From assembly GCA_012026685.1 (NCBI GenBank), contig VEOY01000051.1:1-43823 (forward strand): a stretch of 43,823 nucleotides of DNA, in the 5' to 3' direction. Positions within the stretch are counted from its first letter, which is position 1, and each line of letters starts with the position of its first letter. Below are positions 16,082 to 24,966 of the stretch, in pieces. The notes under the pieces are model-generated. The model saw only the letters and a program-made list of their open reading frames with translations. It searched no databases and was not told the DNA's origin. Origin of the DNA: Nitrospirota bacterium (GTDB lineage: Bacteria > Nitrospirota > Thermodesulfovibrionia > Thermodesulfovibrionales > UBA6898). Made by a program: the position numbers and the translations under genes.

Positions 16082-17473
16082 TCAGTCGAAGACAATGACA
16101 CAGTTCCTGCCGCCATGCTTGGCCTTATAGAGGGCATCGTCCGCTGCAGAAATGAGGTGGTCGTGGTTGGTTATCTTTGCATGGGGGAATGTCGACACGC
16201 CGATGCTGACCGTCAGTCCGGCACGGCCCTTCAGGCTCTTGAATTTGAGGACCCTGACCGCCTTGCGGATCCGCTCTGCCTCGGCAAAGGCGCCTTTCTC
16301 CGTAGTCTGGGGCAGCATCATGATGAACTCTTCGCCGCCATACCGCGCAAGGAGGTCGCTTTTTCGGGAGCAGCGCTTGAGGTGGGAGGCAAACTCCTTG
16401 AGTACAAGGTCCCCGGTCTTGTGTCCGAACGTATCATTGATCTTCTTGAAGAAGTCGATATCGATCATGAGACAGCTTATCGGAAGACCATAGCGCTCCG
16501 ACCTGTTGAATTCCTCAATGAGCCGATGGTAGAAATAGCGCACATTGAAGATGCCGGTGAAATAGTCGGTGATGGCAAGTTTCTTCAGCTGTGTCTTCTC
16601 ATTTTCGGTCTGGGTGAACAGGTAGGCGTTATACAGGGTATTTGAAGAAACGTCCGTGATCGTATTGAGAAGGCGTATCTCCCGGGCGGAGAAGCGCCGC
16701 TTCTTGGATGTCCTGAGGAAAAGCGTCCCAATGACCTTCTGCTCAAAAATGATGGGCAGGACCAGAATGGTTTTTATGCCCAACGGCGCTACGAGGTCAC
16801 GGACGGGTTTCATGATGGGGTCGGTAGTGATGTCTTCTATGAGCACGGGTTTTTTCCGTTTCAGGAACTCTGCTATTTCCGGGTATTTTTTCAGGCTCAG
16901 CTTGATAGTTGAGATATCAGGGGTCTCGTAGCTTGCGACCACATACAGATTCTTGTTTGCCCAGTCTATCCTGATGATGGAGCAGCGGCTGACCGGCATG
17001 ATCTCGGCGATCTTCTTTACGATCAGGTAGAGGATCTCCTTGGGGTCCAGGGTTGAGGAGATGAGGTGCGTAAGTTCATTGACGGTCCGGAGGTCCTTGA
17101 TCTCCTTTTTCTGGGTTGAGGTGACCTCATTGTTCTGTATGGCTGATCTGAGCGTGAATTCCAGATCTTCGGTGAGGAAAGGTCTTACGATATACCCGGC
17201 TGCTTTATGCGCAGCTGCGGCTGCAATGCCTTTTTCTCTGCCGCCGCTGATAACGACGATCAGAGGCGCCTCGTCGCTCCTCAGGGGGGTAAGTTGCAGC
17301 AGCGATGCCTCGGTGATCACTGCGCTCATGCCGTCCTTCGGGAGCAGGGTGTTCAGCGAAGCGACCGTACTGCAGAAAAGGGGCCGGTATTGGTCTGATT
17401 TCCTGAAATATTTCTCAAGAAAAACCCTGACAGTCTTGTCTTCGACAAAAATCAATACTGTGCGTTTCTTCAT
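16082..17473 (-). CDS. Diguanylate cyclase with degenerate receiver and GAF domain
   Basis: The 463-residue protein begins with a receiver-like domain (1-115). The phospho-acceptor position is glutamate (E55 in AVITEASLL) rather than aspartate, and the usual lysine is arginine (R97 in YIVRPF), so it is probably not phosphorylated. A GAF domain (about 135-285) follows, then a GGDEF domain (about 297-463) with the active motif GGEEF (379-383) and an intact product-inhibition site RKSD (370-373) five residues before it. It should make cyclic di-GMP in the cytosol in response to a GAF ligand. A strong promoter (TTGACA-17-GATAAT) and a ribosome site AAGGG precede the start. The nucleotidyltransferase gene lies 42 nt before its stop side but upstream in transcription order is phosphate transport, so it is likely its own unit. 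Confidence 0.93.
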   Translation of the reverse strand: MKKRTVLIFVEDKTVRVFLEKYFRKSDQYRPLFCSTVASLNTLLPKDGMSAVITEASLLQLTPLRSDEAPLIVVISGGREKGIAAAAAHKAAGYIVRPFLTEDLEFTLRSAIQNNEVTSTQKKEIKDLRTVNELTHLISSTLDPKEILYLIVKKIAEIMPVSRCSIIRIDWANKNLYVVASYETPDISTIKLSLKKYPEIAEFLKRKKPVLIEDITTDPIMKPVRDLVAPLGIKTILVLPIIFEQKVIGTLFLRTSKKRRFSAREIRLLNTITDVSSNTLYNAYLFTQTENEKTQLKKLAITDYFTGIFNVRYFYHRLIEEFNRSERYGLPISCLMIDIDFFKKINDTFGHKTGDLVLKEFASHLKRCSRKSDLLARYGGEEFIMMLPQTTEKGAFAEAERIRKAVRVLKFKSLKGRAGLTVSIGVSTFPHAKITNHDHLISAADDALYKAKHGGRNCVIVFD

Positions 17474-17506
17474 TCGATCGTCCCTTGCCCCTTATTTTTA
17501 AGAAGT

Positions 17507-17535
17507 ATTATCTCAGGTTTTGGCCTTCCTGTCAA
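17507..17535 (-). promoter_or_regulatory. Promoter of the GAF-GGDEF gene
   Basis: On the minus strand a perfect TTGACA (17530-17535), a 17-nt spacer and GATAAT (17507-17512) lie 34 nt before the ATG. Confidence 0.8.
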
Positions 17536-17597
17536 AAAATGCCAGGAACACGGCACGTTTTTTTTAAAAATGTTTTCCCTGACCGAATATCGTGGCG

Positions 17598-18590
17598 TTA
17601 CAGGAGGACGACTATTACTTTGCATATGGCCCAGGCGAGGATGGCACAGGCCGGAAGAGTGATCACCCATGCAAGGACAATATTGCCGCCAACGCCCCAG
17701 CGGACCGCGGATAAGCGCTTGGAAGCGCCTACACCCATAATGGTCGAAGAGATGATATGCGTGGTTGACAGCGGCAGTCCGAATCGCGACGCAACTTCGA
17801 TCACCGTTGCGGCGGACGCCTCGGCAGCGAATCCGTGGATAGGGCGTAAATTTACCAGACGCACGCCAAGTGTTTTGATGATCCGCCAGCCGCCAAATGC
17901 AGTTCCCAGACCCATGGCAGTTGCGCAGCAGAAGATCACCCAGAAGGGGACGTGGAAGTCGGGCAACCGGTAGTAGCTTACCAGGGCCATGGTGATGATC
18001 CCCATGGTCTTTTGAGCGTCATTATTACCGTGGCTGAAGGCCATATATGCCGCTGACACGATCTGAGATCTGTTGAATATCTTCGTTACCAGTGCCGGGG
18101 AGAAGCGCCTGAAAATCCGGATGAGAAGATGCATGAGAAGAAAACCTAGAAGTAATCCTACGACCGGAGAAAGGAAAAGGCCCAGAAGAATCTTGATGAC
18201 TCCTTTGGTGATGATGATGCCGGTACCCGCTGTCGCTACGGCAGCGCCTACGAGACTGGAAAGAATGGCGTGACTTGAGGATGTCGGAAGTCCAAAGTAC
18301 CATGTGATGAGGTCCCATATGATGGCTGAAAGAAGGGCTGAAATGACGGTTATCTGAGTGACCGAGGCTGCTTCCACCAGCCCTGACCCTACCATCTTTG
18401 CAACCGCAGTTCCCGCAAATGCCCCGGCGATATTCAATCCCGCGGCCATTGCCACAGCGACCTTGGGTGAGAGGACCCGCGTAGAAACGGATGTGGCTAT
18501 AGCATTTGCAGTGTCATGGAAACCGTTGATGAAATCGAAAACAAGAGCAAGAAGAACAACGCATACAAGAAGGGCGTATGTATCATGCAT
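17598..18590 (-). CDS. pit: PiT-family low-affinity inorganic phosphate transporter
   Basis: This 330-residue membrane protein contains the duplicated PiT signatures: GFHDTANAIATSVSTRVLSP near the N-terminus, then HGNNDAQKTMGI (about 190-202) and the LSTTHIISSTIMGVGA region near the C-terminus. About ten hydrophobic helices are evident. PiT proteins import phosphate, usually as a metal-phosphate complex, with protons or sodium. The gene overlaps the preceding PhoU-like gene by 8 nt (ATGCATGA), the usual Pit/accessory arrangement. I see no PhoB box or PstSCAB genes nearby. Confidence 0.95.
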   Translation of the reverse strand: MHDTYALLVCVVLLALVFDFINGFHDTANAIATSVSTRVLSPKVAVAMAAGLNIAGAFAGTAVAKMVGSGLVEAASVTQITVISALLSAIIWDLITWYFGLPTSSSHAILSSLVGAAVATAGTGIIITKGVIKILLGLFLSPVVGLLLGFLLMHLLIRIFRRFSPALVTKIFNRSQIVSAAYMAFSHGNNDAQKTMGIITMALVSYYRLPDFHVPFWVIFCCATAMGLGTAFGGWRIIKTLGVRLVNLRPIHGFAAEASAATVIEVASRFGLPLSTTHIISSTIMGVGASKRLSAVRWGVGGNIVLAWVITLPACAILAWAICKVIVVLL

Positions 18591-19200
18591 ATTTCAGGAC
18601 AATCGATTCGATGACGTTGGCCACGTCCTCACACTTGTCGGAGGCATCCTCAAGGTGCTCATAGATCTCTTTCCACTTGATGATCAGGATCGGGTCCTTG
18701 ACCTCATCGAACAATTTGCCGAGTGCGTCCCTGAAGTCCCGGTCTATCCTGTTCTCCAGCCTGTTTATCTCGATACAGTATTCCTGTACGTGGCTGTAGT
18801 TCTTTTCCTTGAGCTTGTGAATCGCCTTATGCAGCATATCGGCAGTTAGTTGAAGGTCTTTGGACATGGAGACCGCTTCCGGGGTCGATTCCTTTATCCG
18901 GAAGACCACGATTCTGTCCACTGCGCCCCAGATGAGATCAAGGACATCGTCGAGGCTTGCAGCCAGGGCATGCAGGTCTTCGCGATCAATGGGGGTTATG
19001 AACGTCTTGTTCAGTTTTTTCATGATCTCATGGGTGAGGATGTCGCCTTCCTGCTCAACCTCATAGATCTCCTTGGCGCGAGCTTCGACATTATCGAATT
19101 TCTCCATGAGGGCGACCAGCAGTTCTGTCGCTTTCATGATATTGAGAGCAGCCCTGTCGAAGATCTCAAAAAAGTCTATTTCTTTAGGGAAAAGTTTCAT
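18583..19200 (-). CDS. DUF47 PhoU-like Pit accessory protein
   Basis: This 205-residue all-helical protein is of the DUF47 (TIGR00153-like) family. Typical features are the opening FPKEIDFFEIFDRAA, the VEQEGDILTHEIMKKLNKTFITPIDRED region with its metal-binding acidic residues, and the C-terminal EIYEHLEDASDKCEDVANVIE. These proteins are encoded with PiT transporters and are thought to control them, by analogy with PhoU. The gene precedes pit with an 8-nt overlap and has a clear sigma-70 promoter 18-46 nt upstream. Confidence 0.93.
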   Translation of the reverse strand: MKLFPKEIDFFEIFDRAALNIMKATELLVALMEKFDNVEARAKEIYEVEQEGDILTHEIMKKLNKTFITPIDREDLHALAASLDDVLDLIWGAVDRIVVFRIKESTPEAVSMSKDLQLTADMLHKAIHKLKEKNYSHVQEYCIEINRLENRIDRDFRDALGKLFDEVKDPILIIKWKEIYEHLEDASDKCEDVANVIESIVLKYA

Positions 19201-19217
19201 GGGATCGTACCTTACAT

Positions 19218-19246
19218 AGGATAATAGAAGTGGTTTTGGATGTCAA
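19218..19246 (-). promoter_or_regulatory. Promoter of the DUF47-pit operon
   Basis: TTGACA (19241-19246), a 17-nt spacer and TATCCT (19218-19223) are read on the minus strand. Confidence 0.75.
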
Positions 19247-19281
19247 ATAAAAGTCGGAAATGTGAGCATAGCGCCGTGTGC

Positions 19282-20373
19282 TCAGGCGGTCATTGCCTGT
19301 TCTACTGCCCGGCGTATGAGTGATTCAGGTATTGCACGGTGAATCGTGACATTTCCTATCCGGTCAGGGAGGATGAAGCGCAGCGCGCCCGAAACGGCCT
19401 TTTTGTCAAGCTTCATGGAATGAAAGAACAGGTCCAGATCAATGTCTCCGGGTATTGCGGAGGGAAGTCCATAAGCGCCGACAAGGCGGCGGACCCTCAG
19501 GACCTCCTCGGCACCGATGATGCCGAGGAGGCGTGCAAGTTCAGCTTCGGCGCACATGCCCACAGCTACTGCCTCGCCATGAAGAAATGACGTGTAGCCG
19601 GTTGCCGTCTCAAGCGCATGGCCTATGGTGTGACCGAAATTCAGGATGGCTCTGAGTCCACCCTCACGCTCGTCGCGGGCAACAACATCAGCTTTTATCT
19701 CACACGATCTGCGAATGATATGCCGGATCGGACCGCTGTCAAGATCGAGAACGTTCTGCACCTGCGTTTCAAGGAAATCGAAAAGCTCCCGGTCCCATAT
19801 GATGCCGTACTTGATGATCTCTGCAACGCCGGCGATGAACTCTCTGCGCGGGAGGGTGAGCAGCGTGTCGACGTCGATCCATACAAGACGCGGCTGCCAG
19901 AACGTCCCTAACATGTTCTTGCCCAGAGGATGATTTACCCCTGTCTTTCCTCCGACGGAACTGTCCACCTGCGCAAGAAGCGTCGTGGGGATCTGTATGA
20001 AATCGATGCCCCGCATGTAAACGGACGCGGCAAACCCGGCAAGGTCGCCGATAACGCCTCCTCCAAGGGCTACGCGCACTGACGTGCGGTCAAGTCTTGC
20101 CCGGAGCATAGCGTCAAATATTCTCTCGGCAGACGCCATGGTCTTGTGCTCCTCACCGTCAGGCAGGATGATCTCCGCACAGGAGAGGCCGGCTGCTGAA
20201 AGAGAACGGGCAACGGCTGCGCCATACAGCGGGAACACGGTCGTATTGCTCACGAGGGCGATCGAGCTGCTGATGCCCAACTGCGTAAGCCTCTCGCCCA
20301 CATCCGTGAGGATCCCGCTGCCGATGGTGATAGGATAGCTTCTGCTTCCCAGCTCAACCCGAACCGTTGTCAT
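19282..20373 (-). CDS. aroB: 3-dehydroquinate synthase
   Basis: The 363-residue enzyme converts DAHP to 3-dehydroquinate in the shikimate pathway, using NAD and a divalent metal. Conserved features are PDGEEHK (NAD/substrate site), GGGVIGDLAGFAASVYMRGI, the TTLLAQVDSSVGGKTGVNH segment, and the metal ligands in GVAEIIKYG, NFGHTIGHALE and FLHGEAVAVGM. The length is standard. The start ATG overlaps the aroK stop (ATGA), so the two are coupled. No good terminator follows; a weak GAGCA/TGCTC stem at 19263-19282 lacks a T-run. Confidence 0.97.
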   Translation of the reverse strand: MTTVRVELGSRSYPITIGSGILTDVGERLTQLGISSSIALVSNTTVFPLYGAAVARSLSAAGLSCAEIILPDGEEHKTMASAERIFDAMLRARLDRTSVRVALGGGVIGDLAGFAASVYMRGIDFIQIPTTLLAQVDSSVGGKTGVNHPLGKNMLGTFWQPRLVWIDVDTLLTLPRREFIAGVAEIIKYGIIWDRELFDFLETQVQNVLDLDSGPIRHIIRRSCEIKADVVARDEREGGLRAILNFGHTIGHALETATGYTSFLHGEAVAVGMCAEAELARLLGIIGAEEVLRVRRLVGAYGLPSAIPGDIDLDLFFHSMKLDKKAVSGALRFILPDRIGNVTIHRAIPESLIRRAVEQAMTA

Positions 20374-20873
20374 CGTGACGCAATCCCTATGATCTCGTCC
20401 GCGACCTGCAGCGGAGACTTATCGTCCGTATCTATCAATATGCCGGCTTGCGCGTAGAACGGGCTTCTGGTATTGAGAAGTTCGATTATTTTCCGCATTC
20501 TGTCGTCTCCCGCAAGGAGCGGCCTGTCGTCATTTCTGCCGGTACGGTCATGTATCGTTTCCGGGCATGCGGTGAGGCAGAATATCATGCCGTTTTCTCG
20601 TAATGCGGCAAGATTCATTTCCCTGAGAACAGCTCCCCCTCCCGTAGCGATGACAAGATTTTTTTCCGCAGAATATTTTCGTATCATTTCAGCCTCGACC
20701 TCCCGGAAGTAGGCCTCCCCTTTCTTTGCGAAAATGTCCCTGACGGGCATTGCTTCGGCCTTTTCGATCTCAAGGTCGATATCAACGAACCTCATGCTCA
20801 GGCGACGTGATACTTCCTTTCCGACCGCGGTCTTTCCGGTGCCCATAAAACCTGTCAGGACAATGTTTTTCAT
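20370..20873 (-). CDS. aroK: Shikimate kinase
   Basis: The 167-residue kinase phosphorylates shikimate at the 3-hydroxyl with ATP. It has the P-loop GFMGTGKTAVG (8-18), the shikimate-binding DIDLEIEK and FREVEAEMIRK segments, GGGAVLRE and a lid with RPLL. Its own promoter (TTGCAA-17-TAAAAT) and ribosome site AAGAAGAG lie upstream, so aroK-aroB can be made separately from aroC. The pilMNOPQ-aroK-aroB order known from gamma-proteobacteria is partly retained here. Confidence 0.96.
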   Translation of the reverse strand: MKNIVLTGFMGTGKTAVGKEVSRRLSMRFVDIDLEIEKAEAMPVRDIFAKKGEAYFREVEAEMIRKYSAEKNLVIATGGGAVLREMNLAALRENGMIFCLTACPETIHDRTGRNDDRPLLAGDDRMRKIIELLNTRSPFYAQAGILIDTDDKSPLQVADEIIGIASR

Positions 20874-20921
20874 CTCTTCTTATCTGCTGTCTCCCTGCGC
20901 CGCCGCCGAGCTGAGAGCTCT

Positions 20922-20950
20922 ATTTTAGATGGTGCACCAAGAAATTGCAA
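20922..20950 (-). promoter_or_regulatory. Promoter of aroK-aroB
   Basis: TTGCAA (20945-20950), a 17-nt spacer and TAAAAT (20922-20927) on the minus strand, in the aroC-aroK gap. Confidence 0.65.
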
Positions 20951-20991
20951 AGCGGGCAGGGGAACGGGGACAGGGGTATGCACAAGGACGG

Positions 20992-22185
20992 TCAGAAGCT
21001 CTTCAGATATGAAAGATATCCCCGGAAGTTCCGTTTCATCTCTTTTTTGCTGTCTCCGCCGAACTTCTCGATAAACGCGTCGGCAAGAACAAGTGCGGTC
21101 ATCGCTTCAGCCACGACAGCTGCCGCAGGTACTGCACAGGTGTCGGACCGCTCATATGCCGCAGAAAATTCCTTCTTTGTTCTCACGTCGACGGACATGA
21201 GGGGTTTTCTGAGCGTCGGAATAGGTTTCATGACAGCGGAAAGAAGAACCGGCATGCCGTTGGACATGCCGCCTTCAATGCCGCCGGCATGGTTTGTCCT
21301 CCGGTAGAATGCTTTACCTTCTGATCTTGCCGATGCCGCATAGTATATCTGGTCCATGACTGCATGGCCGGGAAGAGATGCCATGGCAAATCCGTCCCCG
21401 AACGATATGCCCTTGATGGCCTGGATGCCCATGATGGCCTGGGCGAGCCTGCCGTCCAATTTCCTGTCCCACTGGGTATGACTGCCAAGTCCCACGGGGA
21501 CGCCGGCTGCAAAGACGGTAAATGCTCCTCCCAGTGAGGTTTTTCCCTTCACCGCCCTGTCTATGGCCCGTACCATAGCACGTGAAGTCTTTTCGTCCGG
21601 GCAGCGAACAGATGATCTTTCCGCCTCCTTGAATAAGCGGACAAGCGCACGATCATCTGCCGGAATCTCTCCATGAGCACGGACATTCCCGATCTGCATT
21701 ACATAACTTCCAATGACGATCCCGAAATCGGCAAGTACTTTCTTTGCAATGGCACCAAGTGCAACTCTCATTGCCGTTTCCCGTGCGCTCGACCGCTCCA
21801 GGATATTCCTCATGTCTTTCATATCATATTTGAGCGCTCCTGCGAGATCAGCGTGTCCCGGTCTTGGCCTCGTGACAGGGGGGATCGATCCACGGTCCTC
21901 TGCAAGGACCGACATTCCGGCAAGCCAGTTCTTCCAGTCCTTGTTTTCGATGCTTACAGCTATTGGCGATCCCAGAGTCTTGCCCCAGCGCACACCTGAA
22001 ATGATCTCCGCGCGGTCAGATTCGATGGTCATTCTGCCGCCCCGGCCATGACCTCCCTGGCGTCGCTTCAGGTCCCGGTCGATATCCTCGGGGGAGAGAT
22101 CAAAGCCGGCTGGAACCCCCTCAATGATCCCTGTAAGGGCCTTGCCGTGTGATTCTCCTGATGTGAAAAATCTGATGGTATGCAT
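20992..22185 (-). CDS. aroC: Chorismate synthase
   Basis: The 397-residue enzyme makes chorismate from EPSP using reduced FMN. All family signatures are present: GESHGKALTGIIEGVPAG near the start, RPGHADLAGALKYD with ERSSARETAMR (about 110-140), and AFYRRTNHAGGIEGGMSNG near 290-310. The ATG has no clear Shine-Dalgarno and only 25 nt separate it from the pil terminator, so its promoter must overlap the terminator region or it relies on read-through. A 118-nt gap separates it from aroK. Confidence 0.97.
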   Translation of the reverse strand: MHTIRFFTSGESHGKALTGIIEGVPAGFDLSPEDIDRDLKRRQGGHGRGGRMTIESDRAEIISGVRWGKTLGSPIAVSIENKDWKNWLAGMSVLAEDRGSIPPVTRPRPGHADLAGALKYDMKDMRNILERSSARETAMRVALGAIAKKVLADFGIVIGSYVMQIGNVRAHGEIPADDRALVRLFKEAERSSVRCPDEKTSRAMVRAIDRAVKGKTSLGGAFTVFAAGVPVGLGSHTQWDRKLDGRLAQAIMGIQAIKGISFGDGFAMASLPGHAVMDQIYYAASARSEGKAFYRRTNHAGGIEGGMSNGMPVLLSAVMKPIPTLRKPLMSVDVRTKKEFSAAYERSDTCAVPAAAVVAEAMTALVLADAFIEKFGGDSKKEMKRNFRGYLSYLKSF

Positions 22186-22210
22186 AGTGAAGTGTTATGA
22201 AGTATGCAAA

Positions 22211-22250
22211 AAAAAAGAGGGGATGTCAATAAAGACATCCCCTCTTTTTT
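22211..22250 (-). terminator. Strong rho-independent terminator of the pil operon
   Basis: A perfect 17-bp inverted repeat (A6-GAGGGGATGTC / GACATCCCCTC-T6) with a 6-nt loop lies 5 nt after the pilQ stop. It has a U-tract on either strand and so can act in both directions. Confidence 0.93.
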
Positions 22251-22255
22251 TAAGT

Positions 22256-24439
22256 TTATTTAAGGGCGCTGAAATTCACGATCGTCGGAGTCACAAAAAC
22301 GAGGAGCTCACTGGTTTGAATTGTGTCGTTATTCTTTTTGAAGAGAAGCCCTAGCACAGGAATCTTCGAAAGACCGGGAACGCCATCTTCACTGGCATTA
22401 ACGCTGTTCTTGAAAATTCCTCCGATGACAACGGTATCGGAGTTGTTGACCAGAACAGAGGTTTTTACCGTATTTTTCAAAACGTCAACACCGCCTGCCG
22501 TCGGCAAGCCGGGTTCGTCCTTTGTGATATCTAGGTCCATGAAGATCGCTCCTCCAGGCGCTATACGGGGTTTCACCGTAAGGGAGAGAAGTGCATCGAT
22601 AGCCTTGTAGTCCGTTTTGTCTGAGGTCGCGACCGGCAGGTAGATCGTACGGCCCTGTGTTATCTTTGCTTCCTGGTTGTTCATGGTCATGATCTTCGGG
22701 TTAGAAAGGACTTTCCCGTTTCTTGTTCCCTCAAGAGCGGAGATCTGGAGATCAAGGGTAAAATTGGCAGCCTTGCTGATATAGCCAAAGCCGATCTGTC
22801 CGCCCGATCCCCCCCCGACCGCTGCAGGCAGATTTACCAGGAAATTGTTCGGGGACCCGGTGGAGTTCCTGCCGATGGTGTAGCTGTTTTCGCCCGGGGT
22901 TTTGTAGAATGTCCCCCACTGAATACCGAGTTCCTTTGTGTAGTTCGTATTCACCTCAACGATCTTTGCTTCTATCATCACCTGGCGGGCCTGCATGACC
23001 TCCTGGTCGAGCTCCTTGATGAGTGCAGCGATCTTATCGAGATTCGTATCCAGATCATTGGCAATAATACTGCTACCTCTCTCATCGATAGATATGTTCC
23101 CCCTCGAACTGAGAAGTTTTGCCTTATCGATCGACTCTTTTAGTTTGCTGAGTTCAGCATAGTTAACGGCAAAGATTCTTGTTTTTAGTTCACCGGCCTC
23201 GGAAGCAGCCTTTTTTGCTTCGGTCATGTCCCTAAGCTCTTTTGCGACGACTGAATTCGGGACAATCCTTATGATATTGCCGTCGACGATCTTCGCAAGA
23301 GAGAAGGTTCTCAAAATAATATCCAGTGCCTGGTCCCAAGGTACATTGACCAGATTGAGAGTGACCTTTCCCTTGACGTCAGGATTGACCACAATATTAT
23401 ACCCGCTGACATCGCCGAGAAGCCTGAAGATCGGGACAATGTCAGCGTCCTGGAAATCGAGGGAAATCTTCTTGCCCGTGTATATACCTTCAGCAAGGGG
23501 TGCAGGAGAAGACGCTGCCTGCTGCACCGGAGCCTCAAAAGACACGGCTGGAGATGCTGCAGCACCGTTCGGTGCATAGGAAGTCGGCTGCGGAGATGCC
23601 GTTTCCTTGCCCGCCAGGCTGATCTCGATGCTGTTGCCGATTGCCGTGACATCAAAATTTGTCTTTTCTTTCAGATCAAGGACCAGCCGAAGTTTGCCCT
23701 GATGTTTTCCTGCACGTATCCCTTTAAGCGGTGAAACCGTCTTTGACGGTATGGGAGCACGCAGAGCGACGTCAGGGATGTCAACAACGATCCGTTCATT
23801 TATGGGGAATATGTTGGGGATCATCGTACCGTTGCCGGTGATCAGGACTTTTACCGCGCCTGCGGTTTTCTGGATTTCTATGTTTTTTATCTCTGTTGCC
23901 TTGGATTTGGCCGGGGCAATCTCCTGCTGAACCTGTTCTTTTTCAGGAGCCGTTTCCTGTACCGCTAACTGCACGGATGCCTTCGGAGTCGGTTCAGACT
24001 CCTGCTCACTTGTAAGGACTACCGTTTCATTTTTTGCTATCGAAATGGTGAGAGTATTGTCCTTATATGAAGGAGTGAGGGAAGAAGGGTTCTGCAACAC
24101 GATGTCGAGTTTGGTTATGAGCTTGGGAGAGTCTATCTGCTGGGGAATGATCTCCGTGATGCCTGACCGTTCAGAGGATATCTTGTCGTTAAACTGGCCG
24201 GTGGCCATGTCGGGTATCTCTATGGTTGCCCTATAGGGATCATTTGACTTGTATATGGCATACGTGAAATGCTGATTGCTTTTGATGATGAGGACATTAT
24301 CCTCAACCTGGATCGAGGTGATCGAAGGTGCTCCGGCAGCGTCAGAGGACTGCTTGCCTCCCTGCGTCGAAGCACAACCAAAAATAAGCATGAGCATAGC
24401 CATGCATATGAACAGTTTTAGAATAAGTGCTTTTTTCAT
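22256..24439 (-). CDS. pilQ: Type IV pilus secretin PilQ
   Basis: The 727-residue outer-membrane secretin forms the exit channel for type IV pili. A lipoprotein signal is seen (IFGC, then ASTQGG). Two AMIN domains (about 40-120 and 195-275) would bind peptidoglycan. After a Ala/Pro-rich linker come the STN domain (about 335-390, ISLDFQDADIVPIFRLL), secretin N domain (about 415-490) and the secretin core (about 555-725), which ends with SELLVFVTPTIV. It overlaps pilP by 4 nt (ATGA) and is the last gene before a strong terminator. Confidence 0.96.
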   Translation of the reverse strand: MKKALILKLFICMAMLMLIFGCASTQGGKQSSDAAGAPSITSIQVEDNVLIIKSNQHFTYAIYKSNDPYRATIEIPDMATGQFNDKISSERSGITEIIPQQIDSPKLITKLDIVLQNPSSLTPSYKDNTLTISIAKNETVVLTSEQESEPTPKASVQLAVQETAPEKEQVQQEIAPAKSKATEIKNIEIQKTAGAVKVLITGNGTMIPNIFPINERIVVDIPDVALRAPIPSKTVSPLKGIRAGKHQGKLRLVLDLKEKTNFDVTAIGNSIEISLAGKETASPQPTSYAPNGAAASPAVSFEAPVQQAASSPAPLAEGIYTGKKISLDFQDADIVPIFRLLGDVSGYNIVVNPDVKGKVTLNLVNVPWDQALDIILRTFSLAKIVDGNIIRIVPNSVVAKELRDMTEAKKAASEAGELKTRIFAVNYAELSKLKESIDKAKLLSSRGNISIDERGSSIIANDLDTNLDKIAALIKELDQEVMQARQVMIEAKIVEVNTNYTKELGIQWGTFYKTPGENSYTIGRNSTGSPNNFLVNLPAAVGGGSGGQIGFGYISKAANFTLDLQISALEGTRNGKVLSNPKIMTMNNQEAKITQGRTIYLPVATSDKTDYKAIDALLSLTVKPRIAPGGAIFMDLDITKDEPGLPTAGGVDVLKNTVKTSVLVNNSDTVVIGGIFKNSVNASEDGVPGLSKIPVLGLLFKKNNDTIQTSELLVFVTPTIVNFSALK

Positions 24440-24966
24440 TCTTCCTCCTCCTTGCGGAGTTTCAGTATGGTATCTTTTGTTTTCAGTTGGCCCTTGTAAT
24501 CCTTTATCTGCTCGGTGATGATCACCGAGTCCCTGGTGATTTCGCGGACCTTGCCGCCATACAGACCCAGTGTCATTCCTTTCCTGACCGTGTACGACTT
24601 CTTGTCAGGAAGGGTGACCATCGCATAGAATTGCTTGCTGTCCCAAGCGATAGCAATGACCCTGATCTCATCGACATCGAAGTTCTCAATCGGTACAGAG
24701 CCCTTCTTCCTGACCGGTTTTTCCTTTGCTGTTCCGGTCTCTATCAGCGGAATGAACGGGTCTCTTCTTCCCTTTGGGTCGTAGACATAGATTTCTTTTT
24801 CCGCTTTGATCTCATTTTGCGGTGTTGCTGGTGCGGCGGCAACAGCTGCCGGAGGAGTTGTAGCCTGAGGTTGTGGCTTCTTGGCCGGCTGTTTGTCGCC
24901 GCAGGCGATAAACATGATGCCGAGTGAACATGTAACTACCGTGACCAGCAATGATTTTTTCATCAT
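24436..24966 (-). CDS. pilP: Type IV pilus assembly lipoprotein PilP
   Basis: The 176-residue inner-membrane lipoprotein has the lipobox FIAC (then GDKQPAKK), a Pro/Ala-rich linker and a C-terminal PilP beta domain. That domain includes YDPKGRRDPFIPL, the family hallmark, and VRKGMTLGLYGGKVREI. It links the PilNO complex to PilQ. The start is either the first or second Met. Both ends overlap neighbours by 4 nt. Confidence 0.94.
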   Translation of the reverse strand: MMKKSLLVTVVTCSLGIMFIACGDKQPAKKPQPQATTPPAAVAAAPATPQNEIKAEKEIYVYDPKGRRDPFIPLIETGTAKEKPVRKKGSVPIENFDVDEIRVIAIAWDSKQFYAMVTLPDKKSYTVRKGMTLGLYGGKVREITRDSVIITEQIKDYKGQLKTKDTILKLRKEEEE

